The notes: generated from the letters alone by a model not told the origin. A DNA stretch of 64,000 bases from Vibrio amylolyticus (GCF_023145695.1 NZ_JAJHVV010000004.1:248001-312000), one strand, 5' to 3'. Counted from the stretch's first letter, positions 8,759 to 17,522 are shown. Numbers and translations are program-made.

Positions 8759-9407
8759 AAATTGCACCTATAAGCTCTAAGTCATCTTTGTCGTTTATAT
8801 CAAGAGATTCAATCTTTGGAATTTCCAACATTAAAGGTCTTTTACCAACTCTAGTTTTATTTTTAATCAAACTATCAACATATATTCCATATACACCGTG
8901 AGTTTCCATATATACTTTATCTAACTCAAAACTGTTTGGTAGTTTCTTGATATCAAAGTTAATAGGCTCACTGTTCTCATTCCAGAAGTATTCTTGCATT
9001 TTAACAACTGAAAAAAATGAATCATACCCGCTAGAGTCAATGAATTTTTCGATGCAGTTATCAATAGTTTTTGATGTTATCAAAGGAGACGTTGCGAAAG
9101 TTTGAATGATAAGATCTGTTTCCTCTATTGAATGCAAACCGTATATCATCATATCATTAGCACTAATATCATTATTAGCAAGTTCACTAGGTCTTCTAAT
9201 TAAATTCAAACCTTTAGAGAGAAGATCCTGTATGTCTAATATAATACTTTCGCTTTCTGTGTCTAGGTAAACCCTATGTACATTTTTGCACTCTAGCGCT
9301 TTCTCACATGCCATCCTTACAAGCGTTTTTCCATTGATTTTATATAAATTCTTATTTTTTAGCCGTTCACTTGTACCTTTAGCAGGTATGATCATTGATA
9401 CCTTCAT
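8745..9407 (-). CDS. NeuA/KdsB-type CMP-sugar cytidylyltransferase
   Basis: A 220-residue cytidylyltransferase with the N-terminal nucleotide-binding motif MIIPAKGTSERLKNKNL, followed by RRPSELANND and LIIQTFATSPL as in CMP-Neu5Ac and CMP-Kdo synthetases, and a C-terminal IESLDINDKDDLELIGAI typical of the group. It should activate a 2-keto-3-deoxy sugar acid with CTP, the last step before transfer. It is a second enzyme of this kind, distinct from the PseF domain at 18,309-19,940, so two different acids are probably activated. Its ribosome-binding site AAGGAAA lies just upstream, next to a 23-bp tandem repeat. Confidence 0.9.
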   Translation of the reverse strand: MKVSMIIPAKGTSERLKNKNLYKINGKTLVRMACEKALECKNVHRVYLDTESESIILDIQDLLSKGLNLIRRPSELANNDISANDMMIYGLHSIEETDLIIQTFATSPLITSKTIDNCIEKFIDSSGYDSFFSVVKMQEYFWNENSEPINFDIKKLPNSFELDKVYMETHGVYGIYVDSLIKNKTRVGKRPLMLEIPKIESLDINDKDDLELIGAIYEKY

Positions 9408-9420
9408 TAGTATTTCCTTT

Positions 9421-9466
9421 CTATCTGTTTATTCTATTCTATTCTATCTGTTTATTCTATTCTATT
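9421..9466. repeat. two perfect tandem copies of a 23-bp unit
   Basis: Bases 9421-9443 and 9444-9466 are identical pyrimidine-rich 23-mers beginning CTATCTGTTTATTCTATTCT. The second copy carries the minus-strand stop (TAG) of the GT29-like gene at 9462-9464, and the same trinucleotide recurs nearby, suggesting a recent slippage or duplication that lengthened the space to the downstream cytidylyltransferase. Confidence 0.9.
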
Positions 9467-10949
9467 TTCTCATAAATAATAGACTTCGGCCAACAAATCT
9501 AATTGGTTTAGTTAATTTCCAACTAAAGCTACTCTTCAATTTTGAAAATTGTATCTTTTGATTTTTTATTTTAATTTTCATTTCAGCGATGACTCTTTCC
9601 TGAGATGTTTTTTGAGACTCCATAAGATGTAATTTATTTTCTACATGAATGGCCTTTTCATTTAAAGATTTGATCTTATTCCTTAACTCACTTATTAGTT
9701 CAATATTAGTTGATTCAATATGTTGGTCTTCTAATGCTTTTTTATTAAAATTTACTCGATAATTCTCTGTTAAACAAGAAGCATATTCAACATTTGACAT
9801 ATTTAATGTTAGAGTTAGTATATCATCAGCTAAAACTTTACTATTATTTTTAACTATACGTCTAATTATATTTAATTGACCAAACGGGTCATGAATAGAA
9901 AAAGACTTACTTACTGAAGCTTTAAAAAGTTCATCTTCGTTTAGGATGCTATTTTCGGAGTAATAATTTTTCACTCTTAAGGATGGTTTTAATTGCATAT
10001 CACTATGAAATATTTTAATTTCAGAAGGAGAAAACACAAGTAAATCAAAAAGAGTATTTGGCAACATATTAAATGTTCCGTTTAGCAAGCTGTTGTCAAA
10101 AGGGTATAATCGTCTATATTTATTATTTCTATCAATAGACTTCCCTTTACCTACTAGAAATTTCAAATCATCAGGAGCCTGCCCGGAGAATTCCTCGTCT
10201 AACTTATTCAATGTCATTTTATTATAATACGATATATCTGTTCTAACTCCCTTATATATCATGTCACAACCTTGCCCTTTATATGAGTAGTTCAATCTAA
10301 CAACTACATCTGAACCATCAATTTCACTAGCATCTAGAGTTTCTACTAATGTTGGTACTACAAGAGCAATTTTCTTTCCTGATATGTAATTATAATAATC
10401 TTGATTATTTGAAATGTATTTCTCAGCGATTTTACTTACAGTACCATTGCAAAAAGAAAATATCATGTCAAGGTGATCAAGATCGGCTAGCTTATTAGAC
10501 GGTATTCCCTCTTTCTTTGATATTACTTTTCTTATTTCTATGTATAGTGCATCATCGCCATCTTCTATGGCCAGTGATAATAATTTACATAGAAGTTCAG
10601 TGTTTCTTTCTCCACTTCGATACTTTATATATATATTTCTCTTTGCATTTTCTCTAAATAAATATGCTAAAGAAAAATTACCCGTATGCATAGCAATTGA
10701 AAAACATAATAACCAAGTACTATAGCTACAGGAGCTAGAGTCTATAGACTGTATCTTATCAATAAGCTCAGCTCTAATTGGTTCTTCTAATGCTGTATTA
10801 TGAATAGTGCACAGATAGATTATTTCATATAATTTCTTATCTCTTAACACAAGATCCTTAATTAGTTCATCCATGACATCTTCGTGATTTTCTGATCTAA
10901 TTATTTCTATGATTCTTTCAACTAACTTTATACTTAAAGCCTGACTCAT
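9462..10949 (-). CDS. GT29-like (sialyltransferase-type) glycosyltransferase with coiled-coil tail
   Basis: The 495-residue chain has a helical N-terminal region (about 1-180), a central domain starting KIALVVPTLVETLDASEIDG then SDVVVRLNYSY, which resembles sialyl-motif L (IALVG...D.VVRxN), and later SFSIHDPFGQLNIIRRI, resembling a sialyl-motif S/III region. From about residue 420 a heptad-rich coiled coil runs into SSFSWKLTKPIRFVGRSLL, a C-terminal signature seen in many bacterial surface-polysaccharide glycosyltransferases. GT29 enzymes use CMP-activated ulosonic acids, and two CMP-ulosonate pathways are encoded beside it, so it may transfer one of them. The family call rests on motif resemblance and needs a structural search. 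Confidence 0.6.
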   Translation of the reverse strand: MSQALSIKLVERIIEIIRSENHEDVMDELIKDLVLRDKKLYEIIYLCTIHNTALEEPIRAELIDKIQSIDSSSCSYSTWLLCFSIAMHTGNFSLAYLFRENAKRNIYIKYRSGERNTELLCKLLSLAIEDGDDALYIEIRKVISKKEGIPSNKLADLDHLDMIFSFCNGTVSKIAEKYISNNQDYYNYISGKKIALVVPTLVETLDASEIDGSDVVVRLNYSYKGQGCDMIYKGVRTDISYYNKMTLNKLDEEFSGQAPDDLKFLVGKGKSIDRNNKYRRLYPFDNSLLNGTFNMLPNTLFDLLVFSPSEIKIFHSDMQLKPSLRVKNYYSENSILNEDELFKASVSKSFSIHDPFGQLNIIRRIVKNNSKVLADDILTLTLNMSNVEYASCLTENYRVNFNKKALEDQHIESTNIELISELRNKIKSLNEKAIHVENKLHLMESQKTSQERVIAEMKIKIKNQKIQFSKLKSSFSWKLTKPIRFVGRSLLFMRK

Positions 10950-11033
10950 TTATCATCCCTTCAGTCTGAATTATTTAAATGACATTATCGCTACAAGATT
11001 TATATTATTTACCATCATTAACTCAACTATAGC

Positions 11034-11068
11034 GTCGATAGTCGATAGTCGATAGTCGATAGTCGATA
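11034..11068. repeat. heptanucleotide tandem repeat (GTCGATA)x5
   Basis: Five perfect head-to-tail copies of GTCGATA fill 35 bp of the 130-bp gap between the 654-residue GT9-like gene and the GT29-like gene, about 85 bp upstream of the latter's start. In the transcribed direction the unit is TATCGAC. Such an array can change copy number by slippage. Confidence 0.95.
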
Positions 11069-11079
11069 AGGTATCGTCA

Positions 11080-13044
11080 TCAGTGAAAAACTCTTAGTTT
11101 ATCATTAAGAATATTAACTAAATTATCTAGGCAATCTATTGTTATTTCATTTGGCGTTCTATCATAGAAACCATCAAGTGGTGGTACAGAAATTGTGTTA
11201 CATCCCATAATATCTGAGTTGTCTAATTTGGAAATGTCACCGTTTCTCATATAAATTGCTTCTGGAGAGTTACATATATGGAAGAAGGTACAACCAGAAG
11301 CAGCTGCCAACTCTGTAGTAAGGCTTGATGGACCAATAACAAAGTCTAACGTCTTATAAAACAAAAAACTCCCATAGAAATCGTTATACAAGTCTACGTT
11401 ACTAGGGATTTGTATATCATACTTGCCACACAAGTGGTTAATATGTTCTGTTACAGGTGATTGTATACAAACAAACTCGATGCCATTATTTTGTTTACGT
11501 ATCTTTTGGAGCGTTCTTATCATCATTTCACTAGGAATAGAATATCGTTGCTTTCGTATACCAGACTCTAAAGACGAAGAAAACATAACTCCAATGCGAA
11601 CTTTTGTTTTTCGATCATTAAATTTCCGTGTATTAATACTTGTACATATATCTTTATCATCTAATAAATTATATAGTATCGATGTTGGATATACTAAATC
11701 AAAGTCCTTATAGTACTTAGGTATATTATCTCGATGAAATGAGATTAGTGACTCACCAGAACCTCGAAACTTCCTTTTGTGTGATAGAAAGTTTATACAA
11801 GGGTAAAGCTCACGAAATAATTTGTTATATCGAGGATCACACACTATAAATATATTACTAGCACCTGACTTTTCTAATTGTTTGTTTACTACACCATAAA
11901 GGTAAGACCACCTCACCTCATCAGCAACACCTGACTCAGAAATAAATAAAGTTTTACTCTTATTCATTTCAAAGACTGAATTTATTATATTTTCAACGTT
12001 TATGACATTTACATTATTATTAATATAGTTAGCTAAACCACTGGCGACGTTCATTCTCTCGATATTTGTTGCCTTATTACCATAATTAAATGCACTTAAG
12101 TATATTTTCAATGTATTTATTGGAACAGAAAAATCATCTAGGATACTTATAAGATCTTCTAACTTATCCGGCTTGTTATTATAGTATGCATAAGTTATAT
12201 AATTCCTAAGTTGATAAATAATTGATTTACTTCTAATTAATCGTAAGAAATTAAATATTTTTATTACTTCACTGTATTCTGATACATAATAAGAGTAAAT
12301 TAGCCTTCTTTTGGGGCTATATTTTAATTTAGGGTTGTTTCGATAGTGAAGTATTAGCCTTTCAATATCACCTAAAGCATGTAATATATCGAATACATAC
12401 TTTTCAGAAAAATTAGAAATAATTGAATAAATCTCTTCCTTTATTTCATCATCTCCTCTAAGTTTAAAAATCAACAATAGAATCTTAATTTTTCTTTTTT
12501 GGCTCCAATCTTGAAAATTAACCCATTTTACTACACCGTCACCATCTAGACATTTAGACAACAGATATGGTGCTGCTAAATTCATAGAATCAAATCTATT
12601 GTCAGATTTGATTCTATTGTATATGGAAATATTTCTCCTTAATTCAGAAATATCCACATACTCAATTACCTTTCCATTAGTAATATTTAAAAAATCAGCC
12701 AACCTATTTGAATTGGTAATAAGTTCGATACTTTCATTATTAAAATAAAAATGAGAAATATAATCCACTGCCAATTCTAAAGTGACCAAATCTAAATTAT
12801 TATTTATCTCATGTTTATTGCTGTTAAAAAAACACTCTGTAGCGAACTTAGAGTGTCTACAGGAAACATACTCTAATGATAAAGCTTTGCTAATGTCTGA
12901 TTTTGACACCCATTTATTTGCTTCTTCTATATTTTTTAGTTTATAAAAACTATAATATAGTTTGTCATATTTAAATCCACTTTTAATATATGGACTTATT
13001 GCTTCACATATAATAAAAGCAAACATTTTTATTATATTAATCAT
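11080..13044 (-). CDS. large helical-repeat protein with C-terminal GT9-like domain
   Basis: This 654-residue protein has an extended all-helical region (about residues 1-365) and a C-terminal part with KTLFISESGVADEVRWSYLY, ASNIFIVCDPRYNKLFRELY, a central beta strand IGVMFSSSLESGIRKQRY and FLFYKTLDFVIGPSSLTTEL. This last segment is the typical GT9-like acceptor/donor-site helix. Layout and key segments parallel the protein at 4,804-6,504 (for example SWGVGDDIRYSKI against SGVADEVRWSYLY), so they are probable paralogues working on one polymer. It overlaps pseI by 8 bp. Enzymatic activity is inferred. Confidence 0.65.
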   Translation of the reverse strand: MINIIKMFAFIICEAISPYIKSGFKYDKLYYSFYKLKNIEEANKWVSKSDISKALSLEYVSCRHSKFATECFFNSNKHEINNNLDLVTLELAVDYISHFYFNNESIELITNSNRLADFLNITNGKVIEYVDISELRRNISIYNRIKSDNRFDSMNLAAPYLLSKCLDGDGVVKWVNFQDWSQKRKIKILLLIFKLRGDDEIKEEIYSIISNFSEKYVFDILHALGDIERLILHYRNNPKLKYSPKRRLIYSYYVSEYSEVIKIFNFLRLIRSKSIIYQLRNYITYAYYNNKPDKLEDLISILDDFSVPINTLKIYLSAFNYGNKATNIERMNVASGLANYINNNVNVINVENIINSVFEMNKSKTLFISESGVADEVRWSYLYGVVNKQLEKSGASNIFIVCDPRYNKLFRELYPCINFLSHKRKFRGSGESLISFHRDNIPKYYKDFDLVYPTSILYNLLDDKDICTSINTRKFNDRKTKVRIGVMFSSSLESGIRKQRYSIPSEMMIRTLQKIRKQNNGIEFVCIQSPVTEHINHLCGKYDIQIPSNVDLYNDFYGSFLFYKTLDFVIGPSSLTTELAAASGCTFFHICNSPEAIYMRNGDISKLDNSDIMGCNTISVPPLDGFYDRTPNEITIDCLDNLVNILNDKLRVFH

Positions 13045-14089
13045 TGAAGTCCTTAAGACTTATCGGTGTTCCTTTTTTAAGATTATACTTCGCTACTTTT
13101 CCAAGAGAGGTTTCATAATACTTAGGCTCTAACCCGAAGCCTGGTCTGATACTCTTCAAATTATCTTTTGTAAGTTTTTCACCTGCTTTTATATCTTCTA
13201 CAAGATACAATGAGCGCCTAAACTTTACATTACCTTTTTCAGCTTCTGTTCTTTCATAGTTAACTTTACCAAGTGCTTGCCATGCTGTTTTTGCATCTTG
13301 ACATAAAGCCTTTAAATCTTTTGGCTCTAAAGAAAAACTATCATCCGCACCACCACCATTTCGATCTAGCGTTACATGCTTTTCAATTAGACAAGCATCA
13401 AGTGCCACCGAGGCCACAGCAGTTGCGTTATCAATTGTATGGTCAGAGAGTCCTGAAAGCACTCCAAACCGTTCAGCTATATCTTTGATTGTTCGCAGAT
13501 TATATTGTTCAGCTGGTGCAGGGTAGCCACTCACGCAATGAAGAACAACCAAATCCTTACAACCATTATCTCGTGCTACTTTAATCGCTGTTGAAATCTC
13601 TTCTTCATTTGCCATACCTGTTGAGATAATCATCGGCTTTTCGGTTTGAGCCACACGTTTAATCAATGGCAAATCAACAATCTCAAAAGAGGCAATTTTA
13701 TAAGCGGGCGTATCCAATTCTTCGAGAAGATCTACAGCTGTAAAGTCAAATGGTGAGCTAAAAATAGTAATACCAAGTTCTTTCGCTTTATCAAACAATG
13801 GCTTATGCCACTCCCAAGGCATATGAGCATCTTTATATAGTTCATATAAAGTTTTTCCACCCCACAACCCACCGTGAATTTGGAACTCATTTGAATCACA
13901 ATCTATTGTTATGGTTTCATGAGTATAACTTTGCAATTTAATCGCATCTGCTCCAGCTTTTTTAGCCTCCTCCATGATTTTGAATGCTCGATTTATGTCA
14001 CCATTGTGATTAGCCGATAGTTCGGCAATAATATATGGAGGGTAGTTTGGGCCAATTTTACGACCTGCAATTTCAATATATTTATTCAT
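13037..14089 (-). CDS. pseI: pseudaminic acid synthase
   Basis: A 350-residue NeuB-family enzyme that condenses PEP with 2,4-diacetamido-2,4,6-trideoxy-L-altrose to form pseudaminic acid. The barrel carries YIIAELSANHNGD, ADAIKLQSYTHETITID, the PseI-typical GGLWGGKTLYELYKDAH and PWEWHKPLF, HCVSGYPAP, GLSDHTIDNATAV and LIEKHVTLDRNGGG. A C-terminal SAF domain (about 285-345) ends LGKVAKYNLKKGTPI. Length and motifs are those of PseI rather than NeuB or LegI. It lies 6 bp after the ATP-grasp gene within the pse block. Confidence 0.94.
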   Translation of the reverse strand: MNKYIEIAGRKIGPNYPPYIIAELSANHNGDINRAFKIMEEAKKAGADAIKLQSYTHETITIDCDSNEFQIHGGLWGGKTLYELYKDAHMPWEWHKPLFDKAKELGITIFSSPFDFTAVDLLEELDTPAYKIASFEIVDLPLIKRVAQTEKPMIISTGMANEEEISTAIKVARDNGCKDLVVLHCVSGYPAPAEQYNLRTIKDIAERFGVLSGLSDHTIDNATAVASVALDACLIEKHVTLDRNGGGADDSFSLEPKDLKALCQDAKTAWQALGKVNYERTEAEKGNVKFRRSLYLVEDIKAGEKLTKDNLKSIRPGFGLEPKYYETSLGKVAKYNLKKGTPISLKDFND

Positions 14090-14095
14090 AATATT

Positions 14096-15046
14096 CTACT
14101 TTATGTACTCTTGAATTCCACGATAAAATTTTGTACCAGCTTTTGGAGCGACATAGATATCTAATGGTAAATTAAACCTATCTTCTATTGCCCATATAAG
14201 GTCTCGAAAGCCTAGCTTATGTCTAAACATTACCGTACTAGATAATCTCGGGTTGATTTCAAACAAAACTGGCCCACATGACGTAAGACGTAATTGAAAA
14301 TTTACCGCCCCAAAAATATTTAACTTCTTCGCTATTTCAAATATATATGAGTCTATTTCCGAGTTTTCAACCACTTCACCCTTATCCGTAAAACCACCAC
14401 TTAAAGTTCTTCTCATGACAATACTTCGTGTCACACCGCTACTATGGCGAAATACACCACAGGTAAATTCTTGTTCATCTGGTAGTAGCAGTTCTTGCCA
14501 GATATAATCTTTGTTTCCAAGTAAATCCTTAGCCTCAGCTTCAGAATGAACAACCCTTAATCCTTTGCTACCTTGCCCTGATTTTGGTTTAAAAATGCAT
14601 GGCAACTCTCTGGGCATTTTTAATGCTAACTCCGTCCAAGGGGATCTAACTCCTATTGTTTTGAGGATCTCGGCGGTTTTTAATTTGTCCAATGCGACCA
14701 ATGCAGTTTCCTGATTAGTTATTAAAACTTCGACGCCAAACAACTGACCATTTATCAATCCAAAATCTATTGTAGCTTTAATCTCTGCTTCACTTGAGGG
14801 GATAAATAAGTCTACACTAAATTCCTCAAATATTTGTTTTAGGAAGTCAAAATACCCACTTTCGCTAGCAAGTGGGGCTCTGCGAAAATCATCAAATACG
14901 CATTCACCTGCGTGTCCTCTTTCTACATCGCAGCCTACTACTTTCGTGATTTCACATTCTTTTAGAATTCGGCCAATGGCAATACCGATATCGCCACCTC
15001 CGCCACTCACTAAGACAGTTTTCACTTTGTTATTAATTTTATACAT
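14096..15046 (-). CDS. ATP-grasp family ligase
   Basis: A Rossmann-like N-terminus (VKTVLVSGGGGDIGIAIGRI) is followed by an ATP-grasp fold with CIFKPKSGQGSKGLRVV, YIWQELLLPDEQEFTCGVF and LFEINPRLSSTVMFRHKLG, the ATP- and Mg-binding segments of the carbamoyl-phosphate-synthase-like group. I choose ATG at 15,046 (316 residues), which overlaps the upstream stop by 8 bp. A TTG 27 bp further upstream is possible but has no better ribosome-binding site. ATP-grasp proteins form amide or carboxyl-amine bonds. In a pse block without an obvious N-acetyltransferase it might acylate an amino group of the sugar; this is inference. Confidence 0.85.
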   Translation of the reverse strand: MYKINNKVKTVLVSGGGGDIGIAIGRILKECEITKVVGCDVERGHAGECVFDDFRRAPLASESGYFDFLKQIFEEFSVDLFIPSSEAEIKATIDFGLINGQLFGVEVLITNQETALVALDKLKTAEILKTIGVRSPWTELALKMPRELPCIFKPKSGQGSKGLRVVHSEAEAKDLLGNKDYIWQELLLPDEQEFTCGVFRHSSGVTRSIVMRRTLSGGFTDKGEVVENSEIDSYIFEIAKKLNIFGAVNFQLRLTSCGPVLFEINPRLSSTVMFRHKLGFRDLIWAIEDRFNLPLDIYVAPKAGTKFYRGIQEYIK

Positions 15047-15752
15047 ACGGATTGTTTCTCTTAAGAATCTCAACTAAATAGCTATATTCTGGATCATTTT
15101 CCAATGATTTTTTACTAACAATATCGCTATCAAATGGTAATCGTCTTTGAATCAAAGCTCTATTTTTGGTGTTTAGTATTAAATAGCTGGCAAGAGAACC
15201 TACATCTCTTGGTTGGCCTACGGAACCTGGATTTGCAATAACACAACGTTCACGGTTAAAAACTACCGGATAATGTGTGTGTCCATAAAAAATATAATCT
15301 TCTATATCAGTCTCAATATCATCGATTCGTTCTTTGGAGGTATCAGGGTAAATATACTCATTGACTTCTTTTTCGCTTCCATGGAACAGGGCAAACTTAA
15401 TACCATCAAGAGTAACCTTCTTAGATACAGGTAGATCATGAATCCATTTTATTTGATCCGGTGAGAGGCTTTCAATACAAACGTTAAGGCCACTCCCATA
15501 TTTTTCAAAACATTGAATAGCAAACTTTTGATCATGAAGAGCTCGCAACAGCAGATCTTCATGGTTTCCTTTGATTACCGTACAATTGGAGAGTGCCATA
15601 ACCTCCTGCACTACCTCCTGAGGCCAGTGATAATAGCCGACTAAATCACCTAATATAAAAATATGCTCACATTTACTCTTTGCTATATCGCTCAGTACAA
15701 CATCTAGCGCAGGTAAGTTTCCGTGTATATCTGACAAAATAGCGATTTTCAT
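15039..15752 (-). CDS. calcineurin-like metallophosphoesterase (YfcE-type)
   Basis: The 237 residues contain the full metallophosphoesterase set: LSDIHGNLPAL (D-x-H), ILGDLVGYY (GD-x2-G), VIKGNHEDLL (GNHE), FHGS and YGHTHYPVV (GHTH), then ANPGSVGQPRD, typical of YfcE/MJ0936-type phosphodiesterases. It overlaps the SDR upstream by 4 bp and the ATP-grasp gene downstream by 8 bp. It may hydrolyse a phosphate or phosphodiester intermediate in sugar synthesis; no specific substrate can be read from the sequence. Confidence 0.88.
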   Translation of the reverse strand: MKIAILSDIHGNLPALDVVLSDIAKSKCEHIFILGDLVGYYHWPQEVVQEVMALSNCTVIKGNHEDLLLRALHDQKFAIQCFEKYGSGLNVCIESLSPDQIKWIHDLPVSKKVTLDGIKFALFHGSEKEVNEYIYPDTSKERIDDIETDIEDYIFYGHTHYPVVFNRERCVIANPGSVGQPRDVGSLASYLILNTKNRALIQRRLPFDSDIVSKKSLENDPEYSYLVEILKRNNPYV

Positions 15753-16429
15753 GAAAGTAAATCACATATTTCAGCCAGTTCGATTGCAACATCTTCTGGA
15801 GACCTTAATTTACCGTTCTTGGCAAGCTCTCTAAAACTCTCCACTGACGGGACGTTCTGTGAACTTGTAGCCCGGATACTTTGCTGCATATGAGTATTAA
15901 TTACGCCTGGGTCAAAATGAGTGACACTTACATGTTCATTCTCCTTAGAGAGTACATCCAAGAACATTCTAAACCCTGATTTTGCCATGCAATAGGCGCC
16001 CCAGCCGGCTATTGGCCTTAATGCTGCACCACTTGAAACGTTAATGATCTTAACGGCGATATTATATTTCTCAGCCCATAAGATAAGGCTAGATATCAAC
16101 TCAACTGGCGAAGTCAAGTTTACATTAATCGCTTCTCTAAATAGCTTATTGTTTTCATGGGTTATAGGTCCAAGAGGCTGGATGACACCAGCATTAGATA
16201 TAAATGTAAGTGTTTCTGGTAATCCTGAGTGATATACCGAATCCCAATCAACTTGACTATTTTGCGATAGATTTATTTCACAATAGACATGGCTTTCACT
16301 TTTAGTTACCCGTTCAAGAGCTCGTCCTATAAACACATATTGTGTACCTGTAGACTCTACAGTTATTGCACGGTCATGAAAGGCCTTCCCTAATCCACTA
16401 GTACATCCTGTAATTATTACACTTCTCAT
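15749..16429 (-). CDS. short-chain dehydrogenase/reductase
   Basis: A 226-residue classical SDR: cofactor motif TGCTSGLGKA (TGxxxGxG), FISNAGVIQP (NAG), INVSSGAALRP (catalytic S) and YCMAKSGFRMF (YxxxK). FDPGVINTHM follows as expected. It lies between pseG and the metallophosphatase in the operon and overlaps the latter by 4 bp. A sugar or small-acid oxidoreductase is likely; it is not one of the canonical Pse enzymes. Confidence 0.88.
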   Translation of the reverse strand: MRSVIITGCTSGLGKAFHDRAITVESTGTQYVFIGRALERVTKSESHVYCEINLSQNSQVDWDSVYHSGLPETLTFISNAGVIQPLGPITHENNKLFREAINVNLTSPVELISSLILWAEKYNIAVKIINVSSGAALRPIAGWGAYCMAKSGFRMFLDVLSKENEHVSVTHFDPGVINTHMQQSIRATSSQNVPSVESFRELAKNGKLRSPEDVAIELAEICDLLS

Positions 16430-16436
16430 AACGCGG

Positions 16437-17522
16437 TTATTCTCCTAACAATGTTGAAGTAACCACTTCAACATTGTTACCAATATTCAGACTTAAAGCT
16501 AAACCAGACACTTCAACATACCTTGTTTCCAGTTCAATTAATGCTGAACCTAAAGCTTGTTCATCCTCTAGAGGTTGGAAATAACCTACTGAGGCACCTG
16601 ATGAAATAACTTTGTTCACGACATCTGTCTGGTTATCTGCTGTTTTTACCAGTAAAGTAGGGAGACCTAAGAAGCAACGCTCCCAAGTGCTGCTTCCTGC
16701 AGCACCAATTGCCAGATCAGAGTCTACTATTAACTCCGCCACTCGGTCACAATCGACATGTATTGTCACTTTATAATTTAACAGCTCAGCTAAATGCTCA
16801 ATCTTATCCAAATGTGGACATGCGCTACCGATCAAAATGACTACTTCAACATCACGAGAAGTTGCAAAGTAGCTCAAACCTTCCAAAGCTAATAATGTAT
16901 GCCCTTTAGGATCTGTACTTCCAAAACTAACTAATAACTTTTGGGTTTTCCGGAATGACATTCTTTTTTCGATAGCTCTATTGCGAGCCTCAAAGAATTC
17001 CTTCCTCAATAGGCAATATTGCTCACCAACATATAAAACTGTATCGGGCTGCACCAGTTCTTGGTATTCATATTTGCCTCTACCACAAGTTTGATCTAAC
17101 AAAAAATCAGATATATGTGGCCTATTCACCAAATCGTCTATTACTCCAACTTTTATACCTTTAGTATAAAAATAGCGTTCCCACTTTTCATCCAACCCAT
17201 AATGATCGACAATAACCCAGTCTATTCCACTAGGAATAATGTCATTTATCGCTTTGTAAGTTTGCTCTGAATCAATATCCCATGGAGAACCTATCCAAGT
17301 AGAATAACAATCTGCATCTACTTCGTACCCAGGTGTTCTTGGCAACAAAATTAATTCAAAACCAGCACGCGTCACGTACTCCCCTAAAGTGCCAGAGTGA
17401 TCTCGTAATACAAACAGGCATCTTGCACCTTTATTTTTCAGTGCACTGGCAAAGGTTAAGCAACGGCTTAAGTGCCCCCCACCTAGCTGAGGAGCCGCGT
17501 CAACTCTAAAGACTACATTCAT
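16437..17522 (-). CDS. pseG: UDP-2,4-diacetamido-2,4,6-trideoxy-L-altropyranose hydrolase
   Basis: A GT28-like nucleotide-sugar hydrolase that removes UDP from the bacillosamine-type altrose derivative before PseI. Motifs: FRVDAAPQLGGGHLSRCLTF (the G-G-G-H-x-x-R segment), VIVDHYGLDEKWE, CLLRKEFFEAR, LLVSFGSTDPKGHT and AIGAAGSSTWERCFLGLPTL. The chosen ATG at 17,522 shares one base with the upstream stop (TAATG) and gives 361 residues, matching the family start MNVVFRVDA; a longer start five codons upstream is less likely. Confidence 0.92.
   Translation of the reverse strand: MNVVFRVDAAPQLGGGHLSRCLTFASALKNKGARCLFVLRDHSGTLGEYVTRAGFELILLPRTPGYEVDADCYSTWIGSPWDIDSEQTYKAINDIIPSGIDWVIVDHYGLDEKWERYFYTKGIKVGVIDDLVNRPHISDFLLDQTCGRGKYEYQELVQPDTVLYVGEQYCLLRKEFFEARNRAIEKRMSFRKTQKLLVSFGSTDPKGHTLLALEGLSYFATSRDVEVVILIGSACPHLDKIEHLAELLNYKVTIHVDCDRVAELIVDSDLAIGAAGSSTWERCFLGLPTLLVKTADNQTDVVNKVISSGASVGYFQPLEDEQALGSALIELETRYVEVSGLALSLNIGNNVEVVTSTLLGE

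Noticed and set aside
15047-15073. Longer start (TTG) for the ATP-grasp gene
   Set aside because: It increases overlap with the upstream gene to 35 bp without a better ribosome-binding site; ATG 15,046 fits the family start.
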